Below, piece by piece: positions 45,691-58,437 of a stretch of 64,000 nt of DNA (its first letter is position 1; each line of letters begins with the position of its first letter). This DNA comes from Apostichopus japonicus (taxonomy: Eukaryota > Echinodermata > Holothuroidea > Aspidochirotida > Stichopodidae). Below the pieces are notes generated by a model. That model was given only the letters and a program-made list of their open reading frames with translations, was not told the DNA's origin and ran no database searches. The stretch is from NCBI RefSeq assembly GCF_037975245.1, contig NC_092563.1:9608001-9672000 (forward strand), read 5' to 3'. The position numbers and the translations under genes are program-made.

Positions 45691-46774
45691 TTATTATCCC
45701 ACACTGTCCTCAGAAAAATAAAGAAATAAAAAAACATGATGGAAAAAGGTACACGTACGAGTACTCAGCAGAATTTACCGAGTCCCAAACCTTGTATGAA
45801 ATCCATGCTTCAAATGAATACAGTACCATACCATGTATTGTATGGAATGACTACCAGCATGTAACAATCAATACTCACAGCCACAGCAAATATTAAGTTC
45901 CCTCTAGCCTGAAATAAACAAAAATAACACAGCAAACATTAAATGCACACTACCTAGTCAGGACCTAACACAACACGCCACTAACTATAGACTAGTTAGG
46001 TTACTGTAGTACAAATTACCGATTGTGTACACTCGTTCACTAAGGGTGTAACTGTCATCAAACTCGAAGCTGTGAAAGGCCTAAATATTACAACCACGAA
46101 CCCCTAATTCGCATCTTTCATCAGCTCAGAGCCATAGTTAAATATCTGCCTCTTTTTTCCGTAATAATATAACTTGTCCTATAGTGAAATAGGCTAAGAT
46201 AGAAAAGGCCTTGTTGGTTGTACAGTACTCATGTTATCAGGTCTAACGTTACACCAATTGTTACTGTTCGTGTCAAAATTTAGGTAGATTTTAAATTCAT
46301 TTTTTGAACAGTTGCTGTGTGTAATCATTAGTGAGACTTACACAAAATACGTCTTAATTTATTCTTAGTTGGTAGGAGCAGAAAAATGAAATATGGTCTA
46401 ATACGGAAACCTTCCAGTTCCGAAATATTTACTTCTTTAATGCTCACCACACCATCTTGCTTTCACTGTATTGCTTGCTCAAAGGTGAATGATGAGACGA
46501 GCCTCATCGAAAACTTCCGAACAATGTCAGATATGATTTCAGGCAAAACTGCATCCATAATTGGACACTCTGAGCAGCATAATGAGCGTGCTACAGACAG
46601 TTTCCAGCAATTCTGCAGGGAATTGCTCGGTTTATTTTTGCGCCATGTCGTGTTTTGACACTTACGGTTTGCACTTCAAGCGTAATCAGGTAATATTGTC
46701 CAGCCTATAGTTTATAGTTTATGGTCCCCTTGCTTCTAAGAAACCATGTTTCTTAAGAAATTTCTCTTTTATTT
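45691..46774. other. Intergenic DNA, nothing recognised
   Basis: A 90-codon frame at 46386-46658 was examined and matched no family I know. No repeat was recognised. Confidence 0.4.
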
Positions 46775-48350
46775 TGACATAAGGTCCTGTCACGGTCTTG
46801 GGCATCACCTTTAATAACAATCATGATATTATTTTTCGCATTAATTATCCCCCCAAAGTTATCACGTCTAAAAGATATATTAAACCTAAGGTCCGCTCGC
46901 TACCTTACCCCTATAGGAAAGGTTACAATCTTCAAATCTTTAGGTATTTCTCAGTTTGTCTTCTTGTTCCAGATCCTCCCTGATCTCCCTGCTCCCTTCA
47001 TCAAAGAGTTAGAGAACTTATTTTGCCACTCCTGTTTGGGGTGGTCAACCAGATAAAATTAAGCGTAATTTGCTCATTGCCCCTACTAGTTTATGTGGCC
47101 CAAGGGCCACCCATATTCATTCTTTTATACGTAGCTTGAAATGTGTGTGGGTAAGACGGTATACTGAAGCGTTACATGCTGATTGGAACCTTTTTTGTTA
47201 CCTCTATTTGAATAAATATGGCAAAGGGCAAGGATCTACTATTTTGATGTCATTATGCTTGTAAGGATATTGTTATCCCTAATTCATTCCTTAATGATGT
47301 CTGCTCTACTTGGGCTTATTATAAATTTAGACCTGCAGAAAATAATTATCATTCCGAAAATATTTGGCAAAACTCCAGTATAAAGGTAAATAATAAGACA
47401 GTGTTTTACAGCCTTATGTATAACAAGGGTGTTATAACCATCAATGATCTATAAGATGACGAATAAAGACCTTTAAGCTTTGTTAACTTTAAACGTATTC
47501 ATTCTATTGAAGATTTCCCTTTCACCTTATTTCATGGCCTTATTTCTGCTATCCCCAGTCACTGGAAGGATAACTGGACCCCACTGTTTCTCATGTTTCG
47601 CATACCACCCCTTTTGACAAGATTCACTGTGCTCCTTTCCTCCTGACTATTTACAATAGTTAACTCCTTTATTTCTCCCCTACTTGTATGAATAAATGGA
47701 CCCGCTGCGATGATTTTGATTTAAGTGAAATATTTTTCTCATTTCTTTCTCTCCTTAAGAGAGTCCAAGGTTCAGTGTTTCCAGTATCGTGTTATCTATC
47801 GGATCATTGGCACTAAGAACCTTCTTCACCGTATGCAAATTAAGCATCATACTCTATGCAATTTTTGTAACAGATGTGAAGAGACTGTTGGTCATCTGTT
47901 CTGGGTTTGTGAGATAACCTCCAGCTTTATTCTGGATATAGAGCAAAATATTTCAGGGGAAAAGTTTGTCTTTTCAAAGCAGGATCTCTTTTTTGGTTAT
48001 AAGTTTATTCAACGGCACCCATATAATTCCTTAATCTTGCATATGAAGTAATATCTTCAGTGAAAGGTTGATCTCTGGGCCTCCTAGTTTACATGAGTTT
48101 CTGTACAAGTTTAAGTTCCTCCTGCAAGTCGAAATGAACATCGCTAGCGGTGATAGCACTAAGCATTTTTCTTTCAATGGCTAATGTTTAATTACTTTGC
48201 TCCTCTTATTCCATTCAATTATGTTCATTACATTAATATACAGATTATATGTATTGGGTTGAAGTAAGAAAAAAAGACTACTATGTTTGTCATATATGTT
48301 TGTATTATTATGCTACATTGACAGAAGCAAAAAAAGAAAAGAAAAAAATA
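46775..48350 (+). mobile_element. 5'-truncated L1/Tx1-like LINE, ORF2 C-terminal part and 3' end
   Basis: Collinear fragments in three frames give the region after the reverse transcriptase core of L1-like ORF2: ITFNNNHDIIFRINYPPKV, LTPIGKVTIFKSLGISQFVF, LFQILPDLPAPFIKELENLF, GGQPDKIKRNLLIAPTSLCG, HSFIRSLKCVWVRRYTEALH, and ISAIPSHWKDNW, then a Cys/His motif CNFC-x8-H-x4-C (HTLCNFCNRCEETVGHLFWV) near 47860. An A-rich tail lies at 48330-48350. At least two frameshifts and loss of the 5' two thirds make it inactive. It supplies no host function. Confidence 0.85.
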
Positions 48351-49532
48351 AGATTGTTACGCTATGAGAAAAATGATGTTCATTTTGTCAGGTTAAGAGA
48401 TATGTAAATATTGTTGTATAAAATGAACAAACGGATAATAAACGAGTTGAGAATTCAAAAGAAAACATATTATAAAAAAGAATTATTACTTGTTATGATG
48501 ATATCCTTAAAACTTAAAGGCACACTCTCAGCTAGGAAATTGCTAAAATCAAAAATCTTGTCTCAACGTATTCCCCGATTAAAAAATAAAAACAATGCTG
48601 CCCTCTTCTCACAGCGGCAACATATTCATTTCTTTAATATGGCATTCTCATCCTTAGCTATAAACAGCATACGCAAATGGGTACCGTTACCGCGAAGGTA
48701 TCACGTTTCCGAGATTATAATCTGCCTCTCAGTGTTGCGTAACCTATAGGCATACTGTGTAATTGTACTGTGTGCTATGCGAGTTACGCAATTTTTCAAT
48801 TGGCTATATGGAACAGTGCATATTGTACTGCTGGGAAAACGCTATACCAGCTCGTAGGAGCAGGTAGTTGTTATGGGCCGTATGATCTCGTGCTGAAATT
48901 ACTGAAGAAATAAAATGCGAATAGTTTCGTCGTGTAATTCTCTATAAACATGTGACTGAATGTGTGCTGCTTATGTACTGTTATTTGACGAAACGACTTG
49001 CTTCTGGCCTAACATTCTTCAATACTTGAGTTCAAAATAAAATAAAACTGTGAGCAAACAGCTTATCCACTAGAGAGCTGTGTAGAAAAAACACGCACAT
49101 AATACTGACAGGTTAATGAGCATGGTGAACACAAAGAGATAGATGTAAGGGGATTAGTAGACAAGGGATGGAGAGAAGAATGAAAGATAAAAACCAACAG
49201 GGGAAGAGGAGAGGTAGCAGATAAACAGTGGAGGGACAAAGAGAGGATTAAGGGAAGGGGTAGGGAATAAACTGGAGAAGGACAAAGACAGAAAAGTGTG
49301 GAGAAAAAAGGGGTGGAAAAAGCTATGAGAAGAGGAGTAATGGGGGGGGGGCAAGGGGAGAAGGAGGGGAATGAAGAAAAGTTAGTCATATCCTTCCTGA
49401 ATGTTGAGACCATGAGGTTGAATGGTGAGAAGGCGTAGCATCCACAACCTCTCTCTGCTGATTCGCACTAGCTCAGGACGGCTACCTAAGGATTCAATCC
49501 CCTATAGAGACATGTCGTTAATGGTATGGTTG
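48351..49532. other. Unassigned DNA with a block shared with 7.16 kb
   Basis: The minus strand at about 49090-49190 shares CTGTTGGTTT, TGTGTTCACC and TGCTCATTAACCTGTC strings with 7157-7245. A 112-codon frame at 48411-48749 matches nothing I know. Otherwise nothing. Confidence 0.4.
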
Positions 49533-50033
49533 CATAGCTCCCAACTCTTGAGAAGGCAAATGCTGGTCCATGCCACGAATTGCCATCCTGGGGGAGGGGT
49601 ATATGGGGGTGTCTCCCTCCCCTTTTGATTTTTTTTGGAATCCTGGTGATGCCTACATGTAAAATGGTGGCACCTAAAGGCTTTTGTCACCCAAAATTTT
49701 CTGAGAAATATGCATTTTTTTGTGTGAAACATCAATAAATTGAATAGTAGGTGATAATTCATTCTTGCCTGTGGCATGAAAATGTTCGCTGCTCGCCCCA
49801 ATGAAATGAAATATTGCCTAATTTGAGGTTCAAATGATGAAGTAAAAGAGGTTTTATGCTCTATTATGCTAAATGCTAAAGAAATGATGGTTGCTTAGTC
49901 AAAATTTGATGCAATTTTTTTATGTATACTTGTCAATTACAATCCAGGTGTTTGGGACGCTTGCGCGGGTCAGGGGGTTTGGGTGTTAGAATGCGGGTCC
50001 AACCCGCGAATTGCGGGTCAGTTGGGAGCTCTG
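49533..50033. mobile_element. MITE family M6, copy 1 (501 bp)
   Basis: The left end CATAGCTCCCAACT is mirrored by the right end (inverted CAGAGCTCCCAACT). The flanks TGGTTG at 49527-49532 and 50034-50039 form a 6-bp target duplication. The interior matches copy 2 at 54310-54797 nearly throughout, in the same orientation. Minus-strand frames inside have no known homology, so the element is non-autonomous. Confidence 0.85.
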
Positions 50034-50039
50034 TGGTTG

Positions 50040-53000
50040 GGAAGGTTAAAGTGTTCTCCAAAAAAAACCAAAAGATGAATGACCTTCAACACAGGGGTAA
50101 ACTGGACTCCTCCAGCTGCCTTTACTACATTTTACTGCATTACTACAAACATATGGTGGCTTCCACGCCAACTCTCGACCAGAGTATGCTGTATTGGCCC
50201 CAAATAAACCAGATATTCAAATATGGTTACCTTTGGCCAAAGTTTTGAAACTGGTTTTATTACCACCTTCCAGGAAATTTACCTCACTGGGACATTCAGG
50301 CATCTTATGCTTTCAATTAGAATGCCTTAGAACAATTTGGAAAGTAAAGACCTCTAGGAACATATTAAATATTCTAGCAATTATAGCATGCTAAATTGGG
50401 GCCAATACTACATAGCCCACCTTGAAAATATCCTGTAACCTACTCTGGATAAACACTATCTAATATGGAAGAAATGCTTTGGTTAAAGTATGAATATGGT
50501 CACTTGAACATTAAGAAATGCAAGTGAGATAGTGGTAAGTTTTCCCTGCTCATGGTTATTGTAGTTGAACTCAATGTATAGAACTGTACAGATGCAATCA
50601 ATGTGTTAAAAATAAAAACATGTTACAATACTGACTTGTAAACCTAACTTTAGAATAAGCAATACAAACAATAGTAGGGCAGTGTTCCACATACGGAATG
50701 CAAGAACATATACCCAAATAAGTCTAGGAGACGCCATGCCTCCATTGTGGAACTTCTCCATGATAAGTATAGCAGCTTTACATGCAAAAGAAACTTTGCC
50801 AAAACTTCAAAAGACCCTATAATGTCCCCTGCATTTCAAACATCTCCATCTGCCACTATCTCCATCTGCCACTGGGGTTATCATGAGAGCACTGAATGAA
50901 CTGTTTTATCACTACTAGCTGCAAGTTAGAGTACCTCTTCAACACTCTATGACATCACAATATATGTTATGTTAAATTGATCTCACACAATACAAAATAA
51001 AGACAAGTTATTCTGTACCAACAATAAATAACCCAAGATCAATGTCACATTAGAACTACTGGTATGACTGAACAAACTACAGTATTTAAACAGATCAGAT
51101 ATTGCTATCATGGAAAGCCAAATAGTGTACAATAAAGTATGTAGTGAAACCAATATTCAATCATTTAATCAGTTAATTAATATGACACAGTTGTAACTTT
51201 GATGACATCAATTATGTAGTTTACTTACACTATGAATGAACATGCAAATGCTAAATACTACAGAAAGGAGAAGGATACATAACGCACTGAATGCAACAAT
51301 CAATGTTTGACACCATGCAGAAGATAAATTCTTATGATACATTGCACTAGCTTAGTAACTTCATTTTACTGAGACACCATGTTTGTTGTTGTCTGTTATG
51401 GTACAGTTTGTTCAATTGTCTTGAAGCCTTGTGATATCTACATTCTGGATACTTGTTACTCCCATTGTCCACTCTTGTGTCCTTGATGTATGGTATTTAA
51501 ATAAGCTGAGAAACTGCTTTGACATCAGCTATTTCAAAAATGTCCGTATCCATGTTAACAATGTTCACTATGAAAATCCATAGCTTTCACTGGAGAACAA
51601 GAAATATGACAATCATCTTACGTAAAGTAGAGAAGCACACATTTATTAATGAAACAATCCAACACAAATGCTTCCAGTTCCAACCCTTATATCTGCTTGC
51701 AAAACATCCATCATGCCATAACGCTATGCTGTGCTGTACTGTTCCTCTAAAGGATGTTCTGTACATCTGTAATGTGAAATGAAAATGGAAAAAAAGACAT
51801 ATTTATGGCATTGTGTGAGGATAGAAGTGTCACAAAGATATACCTGTTCAAATGATTTTCCAAGATATGATTTATTTGATTTTAATTGCAAAAGAGACAT
51901 TCAGGCTCATAGCCAAGGTAACTGGGTTGGAGCCAGCATAAATGTTATGTTTGTTTATTCACTGAGATTGTAACTTGCACTCATTGTAATAACTAAAAAT
52001 TATTGTTCAAATCTGGGTGAAAGTAGACCCCTTAATGATGCCCATAACATGTTAAACTAGAAATATAGCTCACACTCAAAATTTGCCAAAAATGTCAATG
52101 TCTTTGCTGATATGAAACTATATGCACATGACAACCTGATCAGATGACAACTACAGTATAGGCAGTTAAGAGTAACTATCTTTAAGCAGTGCAAGTACTG
52201 TATGTACAAATGATGCCACATCATCATGAAACATAAAAAGAAAACATAAAAAGAAAAGAATAAATGTGCAATTTTTGAACACAAACTGCTTCAGCCAGGT
52301 AGGTAGCACATTCTACAAGATTGGTAAATGTCTTTATTTTTCAGAGATAAGGAAAAATACTACAGGTACTGTTATCATTAACTTGTGGGGTTTGAACATT
52401 TTTGGGTCCCTCACATTTACAGATCTCCAGTGGCTGTATTAGCACCATATTTAGCACTACATGTCTATGTCATTAATATAACATAATACAATAAATGAAT
52501 AAATGTGTCCAATGTCCTAAATCCGGTTAGTCATATGCAGTCCTACAGTAGTAGACAGCAGACCTAGTTAAAATGTAGACTTATTTACAGCATGGATGGT
52601 TACAGTATGTACATCAAAAAATTACCAGTCTCCACTGGGGTATAGCTGCTGGAGTGCATTGCTGCATCAGCCTCTGTTGGGCATAGCCTTTTGTTGAGGA
52701 ACTGGTGTTATCTTTTCTGGTTGATCAGTTTGGATACCAACCTCTCGAGTTTCTTAATTGGGCACACACCTTCAACTGAAAAAGACAAATAATACCGGGA
52801 TGTGCAAAGTTAATAATATATCAGAATGCATACTGTACACATAGCAGGGAAGTGCTCATGAATATTTTAGTGCCAGGCAGATTGGGCGGTAGTGTGATCC
52901 ACACCCTGGGAGAGGGATTTCATGGGTGAGGTACCCCCCCCCCCCAATGGACAAATTTTGCACATGAAGTATGCTTAGGTGGTGCTATATTCCTATTCTG

Positions 53001-53829
53001 TGCCATATATTCTCCCAGATTTTGGTTATGGTAAAACTTATTAAATTATCATCAAAAAGTGCTGGGCGGCATTCAGAACTGCTGGGCGCAGCTGCCCAGT
53101 GTGAGCAAATCCCTGACATAGTGAATTATATAACTTCCAACATAAATTACTGAATACCACATTTTGCCCTTCACTAAATAGTCAACAATTCAAATCAATT
53201 GTGCAAACACAGAACAGTAATTACACTACTAGTTAATACAGAACTTTGCTATTGGCAGCATAAATTCATCACATCTGCTTTATGATTTACAGTATGTATA
53301 GTGTCAACTCTGCAAGTATTCAAGAATGGTTCATTTACTAATCTAGTGCAAACCTAAACTAGTGATGTGCAACAATTTATATTATATTTCTTATTTCTAT
53401 GTTAGTAGTATACACCTGCAGTATTATAACTCATCTACTAATACCTTACATACACTAAATGCCATAACGTTTGATGTTACAATGGCAATGTCCCAGTAGG
53501 CTTGCTCATACACTAATATGTCACCAAATTTCATCATGTTCCGGGATGCATAATTGCTTTCAAAATATAGCTAGGCTTTGCTTATTTCCAAGACTAAAAA
53601 TTACGGAATATTCTACAGGTGTGCCCTAAACAATGAAGTGTTTAAAAGATACTATAGAAACATGATATGGTATATAATGGGCGACCATTCTAGTTCTCTC
53701 ACAAATCAGTAGTATCATTTTCATTTTGTATAATTTTTAGAACTGCATGATCAGATTATGTGTAGAGCTATGAAGCCTATGATGTTGTTATATTTTGGCA
53801 AATGTCTTTAATTTCTATATCATGATGAA
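50040..53829. other. Intergenic DNA, nothing recognised
   Basis: AT-rich, without supported coding or repeat structure except a C run at 52936-52947 and a short GCTGGGCGG/GCTGCCCAG pair near 53.06-53.10 kb. Confidence 0.45.
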
Positions 53830-53990
53830 CAGGCGCGTATCCAGGATTTTCTAACCCGGGGGGCGCGAATTACTATCTAAGCGGAGCGCCACCATCGGTT
53901 GGCGCGCAGCGTACAAGAAAATTTCTGGTTTTGATACCACCCAGATCACCGGAAATGGTACTTCTCGGCCTTGAAATGACCAACCAGATG
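53830..53990 (+). repeat. Dispersed repeat G, partial plus copy
   Basis: Begins GGCGCGTATCCAGGATTTTC and GGGGGGCGCG, then GCGCCACCATCGGTTGGCGCG and AGCGTACAAGAAAATTTCTG. It shares the GGCGCG-AGCGTACAAGAAAA block with the copies at 31.4 and 56.1 kb. Its first bases resemble the terminus seen inverted at 56842-56866. Confidence 0.7.
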
Positions 53991-54309
53991 TACACTTTTG
54001 CCTGAGAACGAAGTATTTCCCAATAATTTTTTTTTCTATCCATAACCTTTTTGAATATTGTCACCAGTCACAAATCATGTTCGACCTCATCGCATGACCT
54101 GTGGATCATTGCTTCTGTAGGTGATTCTACGTCGCGGCCCACAATATCCGTCAGCCCCACTTTTCAAGGTTTCAAGCCCATTATTTGTTCAGAATTTGAA
54201 AATTCACATTCTCACTTCAAAAAATACCCATAATGTCGCACAAAATTTCATCTATGGACAACCAATATAGAAAAACCTCCATCAACCCCTAACAGACCGG
54301 TCCAAATTG

Positions 54310-54797
54310 CATAGCTCCCAAATCTTGAGAAGGTAAAAGCTGGTCCATGCCACGAATCGCCGTCCTGGGGGAGGGGTATAAGGGGAGGGGGTGTCCTCCT
54401 GGTGATGCCTACATGTAAAATGGTGGCACTTAGAAAGGCTTCTGACACCCAAAATTTTCTGAGAACTATGCATTTTTTTGTGTGTAACATCAATAAATTG
54501 AATAGTAGGTGATAATTCATTCTTTCCCGTGGCATGAAAATGTTCGCTGCTCGCCCCAATGAAAAGAAATAGAGGCTAACTTGAGGTTCAAATGATGCTG
54601 TAAACTTAAGGAGGTTTTATACTCTATTATGCTAAATGCTTAAGAAATGATGGTTGCTAAGTCAAAATTTAATGCAATTTTTTTTATGTATACTTGACAA
54701 TTACAATGTGGGTTTTTCGGAAGCTTTCGCGGGTCAGCGGGTTTGGGTGTTAGAATGCGGGTCCAACCCGCGAATTGCGGGTCAGTTGGGAGCTCTG
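54310..54797. mobile_element. MITE family M6, copy 2 (488 bp)
   Basis: The same ends and interior as copy 1. The flanks AAATTG at 54304-54309 and 54798-54803 are a perfect 6-bp duplication, extendable to AAATTGCA only if the first two element bases are counted as flank. Confidence 0.85.
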
Positions 54798-54803
54798 AAA
54801 TTG

Positions 54804-55282
54804 CACGAGTAGAGGGAAGTGTGATGAAGAATGATGGTCAGAAATTTTCGAAAATTCAGACTCAGTTAATTTATTGGTGTAGAAATATTGAAACCTGTTA
54901 TATCGGCTATTATAAAACTCCGAAACCGGACACTACACACATAGGCGTAAGAGGCGAGGGGTGCAGTCCCTAATTCTCCATGACTAATGTAAAATACAGT
55001 TTTGACATAATTGGACCTCCATGCTTTTTCTCCATCTGCATAAGACATTTCGTTGTTTACATTATCATCCCGACGGACCGTACGGTACACGATGGCATGT
55101 AATGTAGGCTAACAACCGCTGCTTGCTTATATGATATTGACATCAACATGTTGAACGCGCGCGAAAATTTTTGGTTATTTTTTTCGGGCAAGTCGGACAG
55201 TTTTGAGGCTGTTCATCCTGGAACGCCATTTTCATGCTCACTGATATGATGTGATATCTGCTGTTTGCTTTACAAATTCGAA
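54804..55282. other. Intergenic DNA, nothing recognised
   Basis: About 480 bp without gene or named repeat. Confidence 0.45.
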
Positions 55283-55291
55283 CACCGGGCG

Positions 55292-56037
55292 GCGAATTTT
55301 TTTTTCCCAAACAGGTTTGCAATTGCTTGGTTTTCCGCCAATCAGATTGCTCGTGACGTCAGCATCAATAATGGGCATCGCTTCGAAGTTCGAAGACATG
55401 TACTGAGTTACACACTGACACTTAATTAAGTCTAGTTACGGGGTTTCCATCAAACGCCCTAACTTTACTTTTAATGCTTGAATCACATGTTGACCTTACG
55501 TATGATACATACACTACATTCTATTGGGTTCGTGTTTGCGTTATTCAAGATTTGTGAGCCGTTCTACTACAATCGGATTCGTTTCGTGGAATGGGTAGGC
55601 CTACACTAAAATCAATCGAGTCTTGAATGAATATACGCAAACAGTTTAGTGTACAGTATGATATTTTCCGTTACTGCACTGTGTACACAGTTATAATACA
55701 TATAGGCCACCAGCGCATGTGTGATGTACCATGTACGAACATTTCACTGTGCGATGTTATCGATTAATGCATGCCTTCACATAAAACTTCGATCAAAGTA
55801 GATGATCATACATACTTGTGTGCTCAATATGTCTAAACCAATTCCAAACACATCTACATATATTAACGAAAAGCTTCGGGTAATTTTTAACGGGCATATC
55901 TTCGTTGCAACGAATGGATGCAGACACTTTGGTTACCTGGAAGTGAAGGTTTCTATCGTGATGACGTAACATTTCCGACCAATCATGAGCGCCTATTTAC
56001 ACGCAATTGCAAACCTGTTTGGGGAAAAAAAATTCGC
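55292..56037. mobile_element. 746-bp element with ~36-bp inverted repeats and 9-bp target duplication
   Basis: The left end GCGAATTTTTTTTTCCCAAA and ACAGGTTTGCAATTGC is mirrored at 56000-56037. CACCGGGCG flanks both sides (55283-55291 and 56038-56046). A 9-bp duplication is typical of Mutator-like elements. The first ~20 bp resemble the foldback element at 34059. No coding capacity was seen. Confidence 0.8.
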
Positions 56038-56360
56038 CACCGGGCGCGTAGCGAGGAATTTGCCAAGGGAGAGGTGATGCCTGTAGGCAAAGTATCTAAG
56101 TGTTGCGTCACCATAAGTTGGCGCGAAGCGTACAAGAAAAGTTTGGCCGAAAATCCCTCCCAGGTCGCTGGAAATGGCACTACCCAGGACCATTTGTTGG
56201 CGCGAAGCGTAAAAGCAAATTTTGCCGGAAATGCCTCCCAGATCGCTGGAAATGACACTTCCCATGCCTTGTAATTTGCATCTGAGCACTTTCAATTTTG
56301 AAATTACTAGCAATATCATAAAAAAAAAATATGCTGAAGGGGGGGGGGGGCGCTGGCCAC
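56038..56360 (+). repeat. Dispersed repeat G, plus copy with internal ~78-bp duplication
   Basis: Contains GTAGCGAGGAATTTGCCAAG, then two tandem variants starting GTTGGCGCGAAGCGTA (about 56117 and 56194), then GAAATTACTAGCAATATCAT, an A run and a 12-base G run. It is the inverted counterpart of 31385-31620. The element at 55292 inserted at its left side. Confidence 0.8.
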
Positions 56361-58232
56361 CTTCCCGAAATGCGTAATGTTCCCCGACGACACGGTCGAG
56401 TTCGAGATCAGCCACAGTTGGTTTCATAACACAATTCTACAATTGTTTAAGGCATATATACACACACACACGTTATGGTAGACCATATATAGTATATTGA
56501 TCACGAGTGAGAGAGGGAAAATGGAAACGTCAAAAATTGAGTTGTCCGTGCAAGGGGTAGGGTGAGGCACACGCCCCTTCCGAAATCCTTGATCCGTCAC
56601 TAGCTACCCTGTGTATATAATAGGGATCAGCGCTGTAATAATGTCACTGTTCCTCTTTCTCTTCCCGGTGTCTTGGCGTTTTTCTTATCTCCCTCCTTTT
56701 CTCCCTTTTTTATCTTTCTTCTTTTTCTTTTCCCTTCCTTCCTCTCCTCCTTCTCCTCTTTTTCCCCCCTCTTTTTTTTCTTTTTTCTTCTCTTTTTTTC
56801 TCTCCTCTTTTTCTTACCCGGGGGGCGCGCGCCCCCAACGCCCCCCCCCTGGATACGCACCTGATGAAATTATCAATTATTGTAAGGCGGACTCAACGAC
56901 CCCCCGGAATGGTGCGTCATGTCCGATGAAGCGCATATTTGGTGCGTTATTACAACTACAATATGTGCGTCAGTGTCGGTCAATGTGCCATGCATGGTGT
57001 ATCCTTTAAATTAAATGTGATAAATTTTGTCGAACATAAAATGGTGGCATTCACAATTATTGGTGACATTGATTTGTTTATGTTGTCCTTGATTTTATGA
57101 TTAAACAACGATGATAGCAAACTATCATGTTATGAATGCATAAATATGTGAACAGTATCTACTATCCTTCACTATATAATTCAACAAAGGAACCTGTAGA
57201 GCTAGTGTAGCTTCTTTCTGAGAAGGCTTTTGAGTTTTGAATTAATTTGGAAAACTTAGTTATATCAGTTATCACTTTACACTACAGTTACCAGGAAAAG
57301 CGGCTACCGTTTTTTTAAGTTACTATACCAAGTTGGGAGTATTATATAATGGCAATACTCTAATTTGGGATAGAAAGAGTTTAAATTAATGCGTACATTT
57401 TTTCTTTGCAAGTGGAGAATCATCCACAGCTAAAGTGGCTATGCGGATTGACAAACAAGTGAAGCAAAGTAAATACCCTAGCCTATGCATATTAGACTTA
57501 AAAGAGTAAAAGAACCCAATGCCTTAGTAACTTAATTCATCTTGGAGTTGCTCAGCAGATTCGAGGTTATTTCACCAATTCACCACTTAAGAACCCATTC
57601 TCAGACAAAAAAAAAGACAAAACTGAAATGGCTACACAAATTAGTAGTCTATAACTGAGAATGACCATGCATGCAAATATGCAGTAAATTTTCAAGTTGT
57701 CAGACTAATTTATTTGTTGCTAGGAACTCTATAATTGTGCTGGTAAACTAGATTAGGAAATGAAAACAGTCACTTTATTGCGTATAGGCCCCTGTCCCTG
57801 ACATATCTCATTGCATACTAGACTTACAGTTACAAAATAAATATGCCCATATCAAACATGATCTTGACAGGAATAACCACCAAATTGAGGTAGGCCCTCC
57901 ATGGTGCATAATTTTATAAATCTGGGCCTGGAGCTAGGCTACAGTAGTCCTACTTTTGCTATTGCTCCGCTAATGAGGTTGCATTTCTTTCGAGTTTAAT
58001 TTTCTTGTGGGGAGATCTCCCTACCAAATCCATATTACACTAATGTAGGCTAAGTCCTATTCATATTTGCAAAGCTACCGAATCATAAACCAAACACATG
58101 ATACAGCAAACTTCCATACTGATCATGCTTAGTAGGCGAATATAAGTAGAAAAGCATAAATAACACTTCATGAAATGTTCGGCCTAGGCTAGGCTACAGT
58201 TTGTACAGCAGCCTGCACTGCAGTAGCATGGA
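56361..58232. other. Intergenic DNA with a pyrimidine-rich tract
   Basis: 56661-56818 is a C/T-rich stretch on the + strand. It is followed by GGGGGGCGCGCGCCCCC and GGATACGCACCTG, an inverted terminus related to repeat G at 53.83 kb. The rest, to 58232, shows nothing recognisable. Confidence 0.5.
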
Positions 58233-58437
58233 CACTGCGGAGTTCGGACACCTAAGCCTTAAAACACCCCAAAACTATTTCTCATGGTATAAATCACCTG
58301 AAACTATATTTGGTATGGTTGGGTCATTTTGGAGAGAAAATAACTGTAGCTTCGTAGTTTTTCGTGCAATTGGCTCTGTTGTAGGTTGTCTCATCGTGAA
58401 ATCGTGTATTTCTTAGGGGTGTCCGAACTTCGCAGTG
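58233..58437. mobile_element. 205-bp MITE-like palindromic element
   Basis: CACTGCGGAGTTCGGACACC at 58233-58252 is mirrored by GGTGTCCGAACTTCGCAGTG at 58418-58437 with one mismatch. No target duplication is clear and there is no coding capacity. Confidence 0.7.

Noticed and set aside
46386-46658. 90-codon frame MKYGLIRKPSSS...
   Set aside because: Looks protein-like but matches no family I know and has no supporting exon or repeat context.
48411-48749. 112-codon Lys-rich frame after the LINE
   Set aside because: Starts just beyond the LINE tail and shows no known motif; basic composition follows A-rich DNA.
56611-57009. 132-codon Phe/Ser/Pro-rich frame
   Set aside because: Created by the C/T-rich tract and a repeat terminus; not a gene.
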